This document shows, piece by piece, positions 48,526-59,106 of a stretch of DNA of 64,000 nucleotides. How positions within the stretch are numbered: the first letter of the stretch is position 1; the number at the start of each line of letters is the position of its first letter. The notes under the pieces are model-generated. The model was given only the letters and a program-made list of their open reading frames with translations. It was not told the DNA's origin and ran no database searches. Source of the stretch: Tremella fuciformis (Eukaryota > Basidiomycota > Tremellomycetes > Tremellales > Tremellaceae); contig CP136492.1 of the NCBI GenBank assembly GCA_032768795.1, positions 1,798,001 through 1,862,000 of the forward strand, given 5' to 3'. A program made the translations under genes and the position numbers.

Positions 48526-50355
48526 ATGGACTCCATCATCGAGACGACTCGCCAAACACACGAGGAGATCGAGCGATATGAGCAAGCACTTGCCGACGTG
48601 CTCATGCAGAACCCTACCGCGGTGAGCTCGACCTCGGAGGTCTCTGTGCCCTTTCAGTCCTGACAGACAGCAACGCAATATCACTCGACGTGACCGGAAG
48701 GCAGCGGATATATTGGACAGGATAGGTGTGTTGAGGTCAGATCTCGTCCGGCAGTACGAGGACGAGCCTGGTCTCCGCCCTGTCGAGCTGTCGCTGCTAT
48801 CTGCTCCGCCTCCCGGAGAGGACGACCTGGCCGAGTTTTACGTTCGGTTTGGGAAAGTCAAAGACTTTCACCATCGCAATCCAGGCATCAACGCGAGGCA
48901 ATTCGTCAGCGAGCTGGACGAGCTGGTCAGAGGTGATGGCATGCAGGTGTTCACGGTGGAAGGAGAAGACGAGCCGACGGTGATAGACCGTCAGTTTCTT
49001 GACGGCCCGCCTCGAAAGAGACTGACAAGCAGCAATGGATAGCGTATTCAGCGGAGAAGAGGCATATGGGAAACATCTCGACCTCTATCAGAGTCATACC
49101 CAGTACCTCAACCTCCGAGGCGCGGTCAGGTGAGGAGTCTCGCGCTTGTCTCGGCTAGGATTTGGCAGCTGATCCTAGATTGTCATACATTGCCTACCTT
49201 GACATGCTGAAGCACGGCAAGGTGGAGCGGACACTGGATGTCAAGGAGAAGTTATTGCCTGCTTATCTCGATTACGTGTCCAACCTCTATCAGTACCTTC
49301 TTTCCTTCTTCGAACGAGCTCTTCCACTGGTCGACATTCGGGCAAAGCTGCAAGAAGAAGAAGAAAGTTTTGCCGCGGCGTGGGAGGCGAATCAGGTCTC
49401 CGGTTGGGAGGCGGAGTCGTCAGGATCCAGAAAGGCAGCACCGGCCGACTCAGCAGGCATATGGTGCGAGTACTGCGGCAAGAGTTACTCGAAACAGACG
49501 GTATACGACGCGCATCTCAATTCGGACAAGCATAAAAAGAAGGTAGCCGCAGGAGCAAAGGCGGAGAACCCGGCGAAGGCCAATGGACTACCCGCAGCCC
49601 AGGCATCGTCTTCGACCTACCGGGACAAGACGCGAGCGCCTGCGCGACTCACATACCTGATATCTGCAATGCTGGCTTTCCCGCCAATACAAAAACTTCT
49701 CACAGATTCACGGGCTGAGACTGAACGAAGGATGGCATTGACTGCACGGGAGAGGGAGGCCGAGCTGGAGGAGGCCGAAGACGCGCCGCCCCCTGCTCCA
49801 GTGTTGGAAGAGGAGGAAGAGGAAGAGGACGATGGCAAGATCTACAACCCATTGAAACTTCCTTTGGGATGGGACGGGAAACCCATCCCGTTCTGGCTGT
49901 ACAAGCTGCATGGGTTGGGGATGGAGTTCAAGTGAGTTATGCTCCACTGCAGTTCGAGGCGATCGTCTGATCAAGTCCAGGTGTAACATATGTGGTGGGA
50001 TGACTTATCGTGGTCGGGCGGCGATGCAGAAGCATTACTCTGAAGGGCAACACACTTTGGGACTCAGATCGCTTGGTCTGCCAAATGTGCGGCAGTTTCA
50101 CGGCATAACGGAAATTGAGGACGCTATTGCTCGTACGTATCTACGTGCTTACGTGGTAAAATGCTGATCAGACAGTTGGAGAGAAACTCAAGCGGGAAGG
50201 CCAGCAAGAGCTTGCAGCACTGGACAAGGCCGAGGAGGTCGAAGACTCGGCGGGCAATGTGTGAGTAAACTTCGCTCATACTCGAGCTTGAATCTGACTC
50301 CAACAGATATGATCGGAAAACGTACGAAGCACTCAAGAAACAGGGTATCGTATAG
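48526..50355 (+). CDS. PRP9: Splicing factor SF3a subunit 3 (SF3a60/Prp9)
   Basis: SF3a60 is part of the U2 snRNP and helps branch-site recognition. MDSIIETTRQTHEEIERYEQ is the conserved N-terminal helix; RRDRKAADILDRIGVLRSDL, FYVRFGKVKDFHHRNPG and YGKHLDLYQSHTQYLNLRG follow across introns. LSYIAYLDMLKHGKVERTLD leads to the SF3a60-binding region. There are two C2H2 zinc fingers: WCEYCGKSYSKQTVYDAHLN and the matrin-type CNICGGMTYRGRAAMQKHYS. GMEFK just before the second finger and the end KTYEALKKQGIV are family hallmarks. Stop TAG 50353-50355. About 510 residues. It is divergent from FAL1. Confidence 0.95.
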
Positions 50356-50482
50356 CAGCACAGTAGCAGACGCAGAGTACATGGAGACAGCTTGCATGTT
50401 TGCTAACAACTGTTCGGCGTTTATGAAAGGGGCACATGGTCGTGCACATAGCCTGCATACGCCAATTATCGCTATCTACACT

Positions 50483-52555
50483 CTACACGTTAGGCACGTT
50501 CCACGTTCTTACGCATCCATCTGCACCGGACGAGATGAGCTTCTCGCTCCCTTCCAGCCAAGACACGCCTGCCACACCACCAGGATGGGCATTCTTGATT
50601 GCCACCTTCTTCAAAGGCTTGTCCACCTCCCACACGTAGATGGCCTCATCGAGTGACGCAGAGACGAGCCGTTTCCCATCTTGTGAGAATTCGAGGGCGG
50701 TTATGCGAGAAGTATGGAACGTCCACTTGCTACCAATCTTGACGTCTTTTGTCTTCGTGTCGATGAGAATGATTCTGCCGCTCGACTGTCCGTGAGCACT
50801 CGATTCGAGAGGAGGCAGAGCAAGCTCACATCACCGGCAGCAAGTAGTGTGCCATCTTTTGAGAATGCCACGCTGAGAACCTCTCCCTTGTTCTCCTCGT
50901 ACTCCTTCTCTACCTTGACAGCGCCGCTAGAGACACTCGCCAGGACTAGCTTCTTCCCACCTGCTCCATACGCGATCAAGTCTCCGTTCGGCCCTGCGAA
51001 TGCGCCCACGGCTGAGGCAGGTCCTGGATGTACAGACGCGGTCCCGCCAGCAGGGTGGATCTCGAGACCGGAAGAGGTGGCCACGTAGACTGCATTCGCG
51101 GTGGCAGCCACGCCTGTCGGTTGTGCTTTGGTTGGCGTTGAGGATGAGGCGAAGCTATCACTTTCGATGGTGGAAATCTTATCATCCCATCCTGCTGACC
51201 AGACTTTCTGGCCATCCGTAGTCATCGCTGCCACACGCGCGGTGTGTCCCGATCCGCCTACAGGCTCGCAGATACCATCGTTCCCATCGCCGCTCACGGA
51301 GAACCCGCGGACAGCGCCATCGAAAGAGCCGGCGTAGAACGTTTTGCCCTTCTCAGACGAGCTGAGGGCGGAAGCAGTGATCGACTTGGTAGGTCCGTGC
51401 AATGTTCGCCACTTTGAGCTGGAGCTCTCCCGAGTGTCGAATAGATTGATTACGCCCGACAAGGAGACCGAAACGACCAGATTGGGGCTGGCATAAACCA
51501 CACCATTTTGCTGCGACAAGACATCCGAGCCGACCGAGTAGGTTTGGATGCTTGTCAACCTGGCAGCATCCCAAACCTCTACCACACCGTTCGCGCCTGC
51601 CGTGGCGATCCGAGTCGAATCTGGGCTCCACGAGCATGCCATCAAGCTGCTGGCGCCCTCCTGACCTACGCTTCCCTTCACCTCGCCCTCCTTGCCCTCG
51701 TAGAAGAACATGCGGCCGTCCGAGCCGACGGATGCAAATAAATCGCCATTTGGGGCGTAGGCCACATCCCTGACAAAACGGGAATGGGAAGAGGTGAGCT
51801 TGGAGAATTTGTAGGGCACGCCGTTGTGCAGGATGACCGAGTTGTCGTCGGAACCTGATATTGCCCGGAAAGGTCTTTGGTGACGGGTTGCAATAGAGGT
51901 AATGGCCTAAACTATCAGTCTGGTCTGCGACAGGCAAACTGCATCCCACCTTGGCATGCCCCGAAATCTCCCCGCAAGACGTTCCGGAGTCAATAAAGAA
52001 TGCCGCACCAAATTTGTCCTTGCCTTCACCTCCGACAACGAGCCTTTTGCTTTCCCCATCCCATGCAAGGTCGTTGATCCTCCCAGAGAGTGGTCGCGTG
52101 GCGAGCTTCAGTATGTTTTCGGGATTCGTCACGTCCCATATTCGCACTGTCAGATGAGCCCGTACCATCGATGGTATCAAGTCGTGAATCACCGTTGCCA
52201 GCAACGTCAGCCGAGGCGCAGTAGTATCCTGACGGGCTAATCCGAGCAACGGTAGCTGATTGAGTATGTTCTTCGGGTGAGCAAAGCCGTATCCAATGAG
52301 ACTTACGCGTGTAAGCATGGGCAAGAGAGGTGTGGTCAAGATCTCGGATCTTAAAGATCAGCATGGCTCCCGCGCGACATGCCTCTTGCCACTCACTACG
52401 ATAGCCCTGTTGTTCACATAAACGAGCTTCTGTCCCTTGGGGTCTACAGAGAGCTTGACAGACTCTGAGCGTGCGGTATGGGGGTTGCACGGGTAGAGGG
52501 GGCCTGTCGTCAGCGATGATGAGCTTCTCCACGACTCACCAGCGGAATACGACAT
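50483..52555 (-). CDS. AIP1: Actin-interacting protein 1 (Aip1, WDR1)
   Basis: Aip1 is a two-propeller WD40 protein that works with cofilin to disassemble actin filaments. The start at 52553-52555 gives MSYSAGESWRSSSSLT, then SVKLSVDPKGQKLVYVNNRA; introns lead to ARISPSGYYCASADVAGN and VRIWDVTNPENILKL. Blade motifs include LAWDGESKRLVVGGEGKDKF, HSRFVRDVAYAPNGDLFASV, LMACSWSPDSTRIATAG and VWSAGWDDKI. The last exon reads GSEKLISSGADGCVRTWNVP and ends NV at TAG 50483-50485. About 610 residues with many blades, as expected. It converges with SF3a60 (127 bp apart). The non-autonomous element at 52689 is inserted 133 bp upstream of its start. Confidence 0.93.
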
Positions 52556-52688
52556 ATCTGTACACCACCTCTACGATGTAGTGCAGTGGAATGTCAGACA
52601 TGACTGTAGTCACGTCGTCATCGCCGAACGCGCGACAGGTCAGGGTTCTAGACGATTGACCACGTGGCCGCGCCGACAGGCACAGCCG

Positions 52689-52743
52689 GAGTCCCGCTTG
52701 GGGCACGACGTCTTTCCTTCAACGCACGACGTCTTTACGTAAA
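52689..52743. repeat. Left 55-bp terminal inverted repeat
   Basis: Identical to the reverse complement of 53313-53367. It contains two copies of GCACGACGTCTTT and ends in the palindrome TTTACGTAAA. Confidence 0.95.
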
Positions 52744-53312
52744 TGCAGAAACCGCCACAGTCGGCGGTTGCCGCTTCATCCGATAACGCCGAAAGACCGA
52801 GAGTGCCTTGTGCAGGGACGCGTCAATATCGCCGAAATGCCGCTCAGCCCTGAACTGACCACCACTGCTCACCGTCATCTTGTCGTTGTATCTCAACATC
52901 ACCACCGCCGTCTTGCTCGATATCGCTCGCACACGTCTCAAACACCGCTCAGACGTTTCCATCGACGCTCTTTACCCCTTCACGCTCTTTTCCCGCTCGA
53001 GAAACGCTGAAAATCTCGAGAACCAACCAACACCTTGCCCCCGCCACCCAACCAGCCCCCCCCCCATCATTTACCTCCATCCACCGCATGTCGACAGCTA
53101 TCGCTCTGCCGCTCTTACAGCATAGACGGAACGACTTGTTGTAGAGCTCTGAATGCTGTATGCATGCATGCATGGCCCTTACAGAGCAACTTGGTGGTGA
53201 ACGATCATAACGAAAGAGCAGAGTGAACTTTAGGCTGCGATGGCTGCTGCCTCACGTGGTACACACGTGAGACACACGTGCCACAAACGTGGATCTCACG
53301 TGATCACAAAAC

Positions 53313-53367
53313 TTTACGTAAAGACGTCGTGCGTTGAAGGAAAGACGTCGTGCCCCAAGCGGGACTC
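53313..53367. repeat. Right 55-bp terminal inverted repeat
   Basis: The exact partner of 52689-52743, followed directly by CACAGCCG. Confidence 0.95.
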
Positions 53368-53506
53368 CACAGCCGTCCATTTGTTTCGGCCGGTGATTGT
53401 CGTTTGGGACTTGGGCATATCCCATCGTCTTTTCGTCGACATGTGATTCGCTTTCGACAACCACTTGAGTAGATCATCTCGGAACTGAAGTAGCTTCATC
53501 TTGGCG

Positions 53507-55272
53507 ATGCCGAAAAGCAGCAGACAGATAGTGACGACCGTGTTCCTAGCCCTAGTGCTAGATCTACTCGGTCAGTCCAACCCTAACCTCGTTTTGAGGG
53601 GACGCCTCCGGGAGCTCTGGACAAATCACTAACGACGCAGCGTTCACGATCCCATTGCCGCTCTTCCCTCGCCTCATTGCTTGGTATCACGAAAAAGAAG
53701 GTCATGACACGGCAAGTGTGCTGAGCCGACTCTTGCACTTCTCGCGGTCTTGGCGCGCAAGCTTGCTAGCGCTGTCGCCTTCAACATCATCAATAGGACT
53801 GGGAGATGAGAAGAAGAATTGGGACGTGGTCCTCCTTGGGGGCTTGATGGGGAGCTTGTTCAGCCTGTGTCAATGTGTCATCAGCCCTACGCTAGGTGGA
53901 CGTGAGCTCTTGATTGACATGCGGCCAACAAGCTGACCGCCAGTATCCGATCGCCATGGTCGAAAACGCGTCTTGTTGGCAACAATGATGGGCAACCTGC
54001 TTTCTGCAGCGCTCTGGATGCGCTCGACCACCTTTTTATGTCACCCCCACAGTTGCGGATTGGTGGACTGACCCCGGCAGAGCTCGTACCTTCTCTCGCG
54101 AATCGTCGGCGGCTTGAGTGAAGGCAATGTGCAACTCAGCACGCGAGTAGGCCCTTCCCTCCTTGCGTCCAAACTAACAATCAGAGCTATCATCAGTGAT
54201 GTCACAGACCCAACCACTCGCTCGCGCTCTCTTGCTCTAGTCGGTATCGCATTTTCGATTTGCTTCACGTTCGGACCCACACTCGGCGCCTACTTTGCAT
54301 CTCGCCCCATGCCGCTAGGTTCGACGGCTGTCAGCTGGAATATCTACGCCCTCCCCGCTGCTATCTCACTCGGGCTACTGGCTGTAGAAACAATTTATCT
54401 TGGGGTCGGACTTCCTGAGACTCGGGGCTGGAAGGCGCAGATCGAAGGGGAGCAGGAGCCGACGAAGGAGACAAAGCCGCGATTCACAGGATCTACAAGT
54501 CAGAGATTAGGACGTCTGCGTGCACTGGGTCGCTTGCACGGGCTATTCTTGCTCTTCTTCTCTGGCGTGGGTTTGTCTAGACCATTAATTGAAGAGTCGT
54601 GCTGAGGACAGGCCGAGTTCACTTTGACATTCCTCACATACGACTTGTTTGCTGCTACGAACGCCCAAAACGGGAGATTGTTGTCCTGTAAGTCTATAAT
54701 CGCAGCGAATCGTACATCGCTCACAAAGAGACATTGGCATCCTCGCAGCAACGCTTCAAGCCCGCCACGTTCGCCCTTCTTTGGCGAGAGTTGGCGAGGT
54801 GAGAGTTGCGAGCCGAGGTGTAGCCTCGTGCTTCCTGGGTCTTGGACTGCTGGCCATGTTGCCACGGCTGAGCCATGACGGTCGACTGCCGGACTTGGTC
54901 CTGTATCTGAGCGCAACCTGCCTGGCATATACAAGTGCGACGGTAGTGACGGGTTTGACTGCTGCCGCCGCCACCTGCTGTGATGAAGAAGGCATGGGTG
55001 TGAAGGAGCTGCAGCGAGGCCGAGCTCTGGGTGGGTTCAGGTCGAGAGTCAGTCTCATCATAGGGTCCTTGAGTCATGTAGCTGATTAGCAGGGTCAACT
55101 CGGACGAGCGATCGGACCGCTGCTGGCGGCCTCGCTGTACTGGGCGCTAGGACCCACGATCGCCTATTCAACGCTTGCCACTTGTCTCATTGGCGTGTAT
55201 CTGTCGACGCGTCGACAAGTGAGAGAAGAAGGCGAGATAAGAAGAGGCAGCGCAGCCTCGAAAACCTCGTAG
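53507..55272 (+). CDS. MFS transporter (TCR/Tet-like, 12-TM)
   Basis: A major-facilitator permease of the drug/metabolite exporter type; the substrate is unknown. Hydrophobic spans begin at once (IVTTVFLALVLDLLAFTIP). The loop 2-3 motif A is built over a splice: LGGLSDRHGRKR. Further marks are RIVGGLSEGNVQL, AIISDVTDPTTRSR, FSICFTFGPTLGAYFA, LPETRGWK, DLFAATNAQNGRLLS and GRAIGPLLAASLYWALGP. The intron 54143-54184 needs a GC donor to give QLSTAIISD. At 54033-54080 the frame does not close with canonical sites: one T too many in the run before the donor would explain it, so a base error or a damaged allele is possible. The stop TAG (55270-55272) is 17 bp from the MTQ1 stop. Confidence 0.8.
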
Positions 55273-55289
55273 TTGATCAAATGCATCGA

Positions 55290-56346
55290 TCATGCTCGTG
55301 TAAAGCCCACAACGAGACGGGGGCGATCATACTGATCGTCCCATACCTCGGTCGTTAGACCTATGGCCTCAAAGATAGCCGAGACTGCCTCGCCCTGCTC
55401 TACACCGATCTCAACAGCGACTCTTGGCATCTCTGCACTCGACCTCTCACCTTCTACGCCTACGGGTGACAGCAGAGAGGGGAGAAGCGCTGCTATCCTA
55501 TGGTAGAATGCCAGACCCCGAGTCTCTCCGTCGTCCAGCTCGCCAAGCAGAGCTCGGGGATCTTCAAACGCGCTCACGCTCTTTGGCAGCTGAGCAAACT
55601 CGTGTCGCGAAATATAAGGCGGATTCGCAGTAACGAGATCCACTCGTCCGCTCATGTCCCTCTCCACCTGCTGCCAAAAGCCTGAGTCAAACACGTCGGC
55701 CTGGCCGAACGAAACTTCTTGCGCGGCCGAGCTGAGACGCATGCGGTTGTCCTGCGCGAGGGTGACGGCCGATGAAGATACGTCGTAGCCCCAGCATTTG
55801 ATGCTCAGGTGGGGTCGCAGTCGGTGTGCGAGAAGGAGAGGGATACATCCTGATCCCGTACAAATGTCGAGGATCCGAAATGGACGCCGCCGCTGGGTTG
55901 GCCTAGCGATGGAGCTGAGACGATCTGCGAGGCGGTCAAAGATGTAGGCCGTTTCTGGACGAGGAATGAGCGTTGGCGGTCGGCACAGCAGCGTGAGAGA
56001 GCCAAAGTCGGTATCACCTTGATCGATGAGCTGAACATCACATGCCGGAAAGATTTGATTTACCGAGGATGTACTGTATGGGCTCGCCCTCGGCTCGTCT
56101 GTCCACCAGCCGCTCTAGCGCTTTCAAGGCGACGTTCTCGGCGGTCGGAGAGTCAGTGGACGCTGCGTTGCTGCTGATGGACTGCCGCAGCCACGCGAAT
56201 TCGGCTTTTGCATCCTGGGCGTCCAACTCTGGGTTATCGCAAAGGCGGCGAATCAACCTAGCACACTCGGCAGATGAGATGCTTCTGCGGCCCCACAGAG
56301 GCGTCTTGAGAAGCGGCGAGGATAGTCTGCCATGAAGCAGCAGCAT
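55290..56346 (-). CDS. MTQ1: Mitochondrial release-factor glutamine methyltransferase (HemK/Mtq1)
   Basis: The enzyme methylates the Gln of the GGQ motif of release factors, using S-adenosylmethionine. The N-terminus (MLLLHGRLSSPLLKTPLWGR) is basic and hydroxylated, as in mitochondrial presequences. The N-terminal helical domain ends RRAEGEPIQYILG; a 5' intron then joins DTDFGSLTLLCRPPTLIPRP (family RPETE-like site, here RPETA). The SAM loop is LDICTGSGCIPLLLAHRL and the catalytic NPPY occurs in VTANPPYISRHEF. It ends DRPRLVVGFTRA. Two exons, about 335 residues. The mitochondrial assignment rests on the presequence-like start only. Confidence 0.9.
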
Positions 56347-56442
56347 CTACAACATGGCAAAATAGATGGAATGTGTACTATGACGAACGAAATGCAAGTC
56401 GGAGATACCCGGTCCACACGAATGAATATGCATACACAACTA

Positions 56443-58902
56443 CTACGTCGGCGTAGATTTCTTGAGGTTTTCGACGATGAGGTTCTGAAGAATCAGTCTC
56501 GGCGAAACTCGTCGCTTCGATACGCACCTTGTACGCAGTAACATCACCGTAGAATTTGGCCAGCTTGCCGTCGGCGCACACCCATAGCTCGTTGGCAGTG
56601 TTCGTGATAAACCTCTCATCGTGAGAGATGCTGATGATTCCGCCTTTGAATTGAGAGATGGCCAGGATCAAAGCATCTAGGCCCTCAATATCCAAGTGGT
56701 TAGTCGGCTACACGCATCAGCCAGTCCCGGAACTAAACGACTGAAACGACGCACCTCGTCAAGTAGCAGGATGTGTGGACGCATCATGCTCAGTACCGCA
56801 AAGGCCACACGCGACTTTTGACCACCGGACAAAGTTCCAATCTTTTGAATGCCCGTCAAACCTGTAATGCCAAAAGCACCAAGGTGACTTCGGTACTCCT
56901 GCTCGGTTTTGCCAGGGTATTTGGTCTGCAGGAACTGGACTGGAGTCATGGCCACGTCCAATTGGTCGACATGATGCTGTGTGAAATAAGCGATCCGGCA
57001 TCGATTGTTCAGCGTTGAGCGACCCGAAGTAGGTTGCAATGCCTGGGTGAGAAGTTTGATAAGTGTCGATTTACCAGCACCGTTCGGACCAATGACGGCT
57101 ATACGGCTGTCCATCTGAACGTCGATATTAACTCCCTTCAGGATGAATTTGTCGGGGGTGTATCCAAAAGACACCTCGTCAAGCTGCAATAGAGGAGGCG
57201 AAATCTTCTCTGGGTCCGGAAATTTGAAAGACTCGCTATCATCTTCCTCGGGAGGCTCTAGTTCTGGCAGTTTTTCCAGAATCTTGATCCTCGCCTGGGC
57301 CTGTGGTGCCCGGTTGGCATTGTATCGCCATCGGTCGATGTACGCTTGTAGATGCTGGCGGTATTGCATTTGAGCCTCGTAGTCCTTCTTCTGTTGCTTG
57401 GCACGGTCGGTCTTTGTCGCATAGAAGGTCGAGAAGTCGCCTCGATAGGCATCAAGACGCTGATCATGTTGCCACAGGATGTCGGTAGCGACAGCATCCA
57501 AGAATGCTCGGTCGTGTGAACTGTGAATCAGCACAAGTTGATTCTGAAGGGGTTTCGGCGCACACAACAAGGATAGTTCCTGGCCAAGTCTGGAGATAGT
57601 CTTCCAGCCACGCAATTGCGTTCAAATCCAACATATTTGACGGTTCATCGAGCATGAGCAGATCAGGCTTGACAAAGAGGGCACGAGCCAGGGCCAGACG
57701 CATCCTCCAGCCGCCCGAGAAAGACTTCGTTGCCATCTGCTGATCTTTTTCGCCGAATCCGAGACCAGCCAGTAGTGAGGCCGCGCGCGCAGGGCCCGTT
57801 TCAGCTTCCATGTCGACCAACTTCTTCTGAACCTCTCCAAGCCGGTCCGAAAGTTCGTCTTTCTCCTTCTCCAAAGCCTGACCCGTCTCACCGTCTTCCT
57901 TCGGACCCTTCTCCAGAGCTTCCAGTTCTTTATTGATTTCCGCTTCCTCGGTTAACAGCTTGTGTCGCCAGACATCGGCTTGTAGCACTGATTGAAGGGC
58001 CGAGGTATCATCGCCTACGATCTCCTGCTCGACGTACAGCACCGAGATATGCGTAGGAATCGGTACCTCTCGGAGGGCGAGATGCCGTAGCAGCGTGGAT
58101 TTACCCACACCATTCCGACCAATGAGACCGTAACGCCGTCCATATGCCATGGAAAGATTTGCACCAGATCTGATCATATATTAGTTGACTTATGCCGCGA
58201 AGCAGAAACATACAGAATCTTGTTGCTTGCAAACGAAACGTCGATATTGGTGAGTTGGATGTCTTTCGATTTGCCCTTGGCCGCTCCACTCAGATCCAGA
58301 GGGTTCACCTTCATGAACATCTCTTCGTAGCTCTGCTGCTTCTGGTGCGCATCGATGAGCTTGGATCCCTGGTACAGGTCACGACGGGACCGCTTCTCGA
58401 TCTTGGCTTTGAGTTTCGCCTCGGCTTTGGCGAGCTTTGCAAGATCAACTCTTGACGCCTGACCCTTCTGGTTGTGCTCCAGATCGACCTTGCCTGACAT
58501 GGCGATAGTCGCAGACATGGCCTGAGAGCGCATATGAATCGTCTTGTCAAGCTTTGCAACCGCCGGAGCCTTGCGGACGCGTTTGGAAGATTGAGATTCG
58601 AGGTAAGCAACCAGTCGACCCATGCTGTGGCTCAGTGTGACCCCGCAAAAGCCTTGTTTGACTCACAATTCGTCCAGACGTTTCGAGTCCTCAGTAGAGG
58701 GCCCTCCTTGCAGCATTCCTCTAGTCATCTCAACGATGTCGTCGACTTCCTCATCTTCATCGTCCACCAAACCCGCGATGTAGGACACGACGACCTCATC
58801 AGTGCGGGGGAACGTCCGCCGCTGAGTCTCAGCCTGGCAATGCGCTGCGACGCAGGGATGGAAGGACGCCCGACTCACAATGTCTACCGCAACCTGCGTC
58901 AT
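56443..58902 (-). CDS. GCN20: ABC-F ATPase Gcn20
   Basis: Gcn20 is the ABC-F protein that, with Gcn1, activates Gcn2 on ribosomes during amino-acid starvation. The N-terminal Gcn1-binding region has EVVVSYIAGLVDDEDEEVDD; a lysine-rich helix follows (KLAKAEAKLKAKIEKRSRRD). First nucleotide-binding domain: GLIGRNGVGKSTLLRHLALR (Walker A), KSFSGGWRMRLALARALF (signature), LLMLDEPSNMLDLNA. Second domain: VIGPNGAGKSTLIKLL, GTLSGGQKSRVAFAVL, ILLLDEPTNHLDIEGLD. There are no membrane spans. The final intron joins GDVTAYK to NLIVENLKKSTPT, with TAG at 56443-56445. The start ATG is 58900-58902; an early intron after VAVDI is inferred. Confidence 0.94.
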
Positions 58903-59106
58903 GCTCACACCAGAGGGGAGATCGGATACTGAACTGAACGATAGATGCGAATGCGAAGCAAGAGGTTTCGCCCTCCACCTTTGAAGTCCCCCCGTCGTGC
59001 CTGAAAACGAGCTGGCATGGCAGGTGTGACTCGTTCACGATGAAAGTCGTTATTCTACTGTACTGCAGCGGCGCATGAGGCTGTAAGGCCCAAGCAACAG
59101 GTGACA

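Larger units (their letters stand above)
52689..53367. mobile_element. Non-autonomous TIR element (MITE-like) with 8-bp target duplication
   Basis: A 679-bp element has perfect 55-bp terminal inverted repeats (52689-52743 and 53313-53367) starting GAGTCCCGCTTGGGGC. It is flanked by identical 8-bp repeats CACAGCCG (52681-52688 and 53368-53375). No transposase frame lies inside. Eight-base duplications are typical of hAT (and P) superfamilies, so a hAT-like non-autonomous element is the leading guess. The ends do not match the Fot1-type element in this window. It is inserted in the divergent promoter between AIP1 and the MFS gene. Confidence 0.9.

Noticed and set aside
52768..53125. Open frames within the inverted-repeat element as a transposase remnant
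   Set aside because: Short, Pro/His/Arg-rich frames with no DDE or hAT dimerisation features; the element is called non-autonomous.
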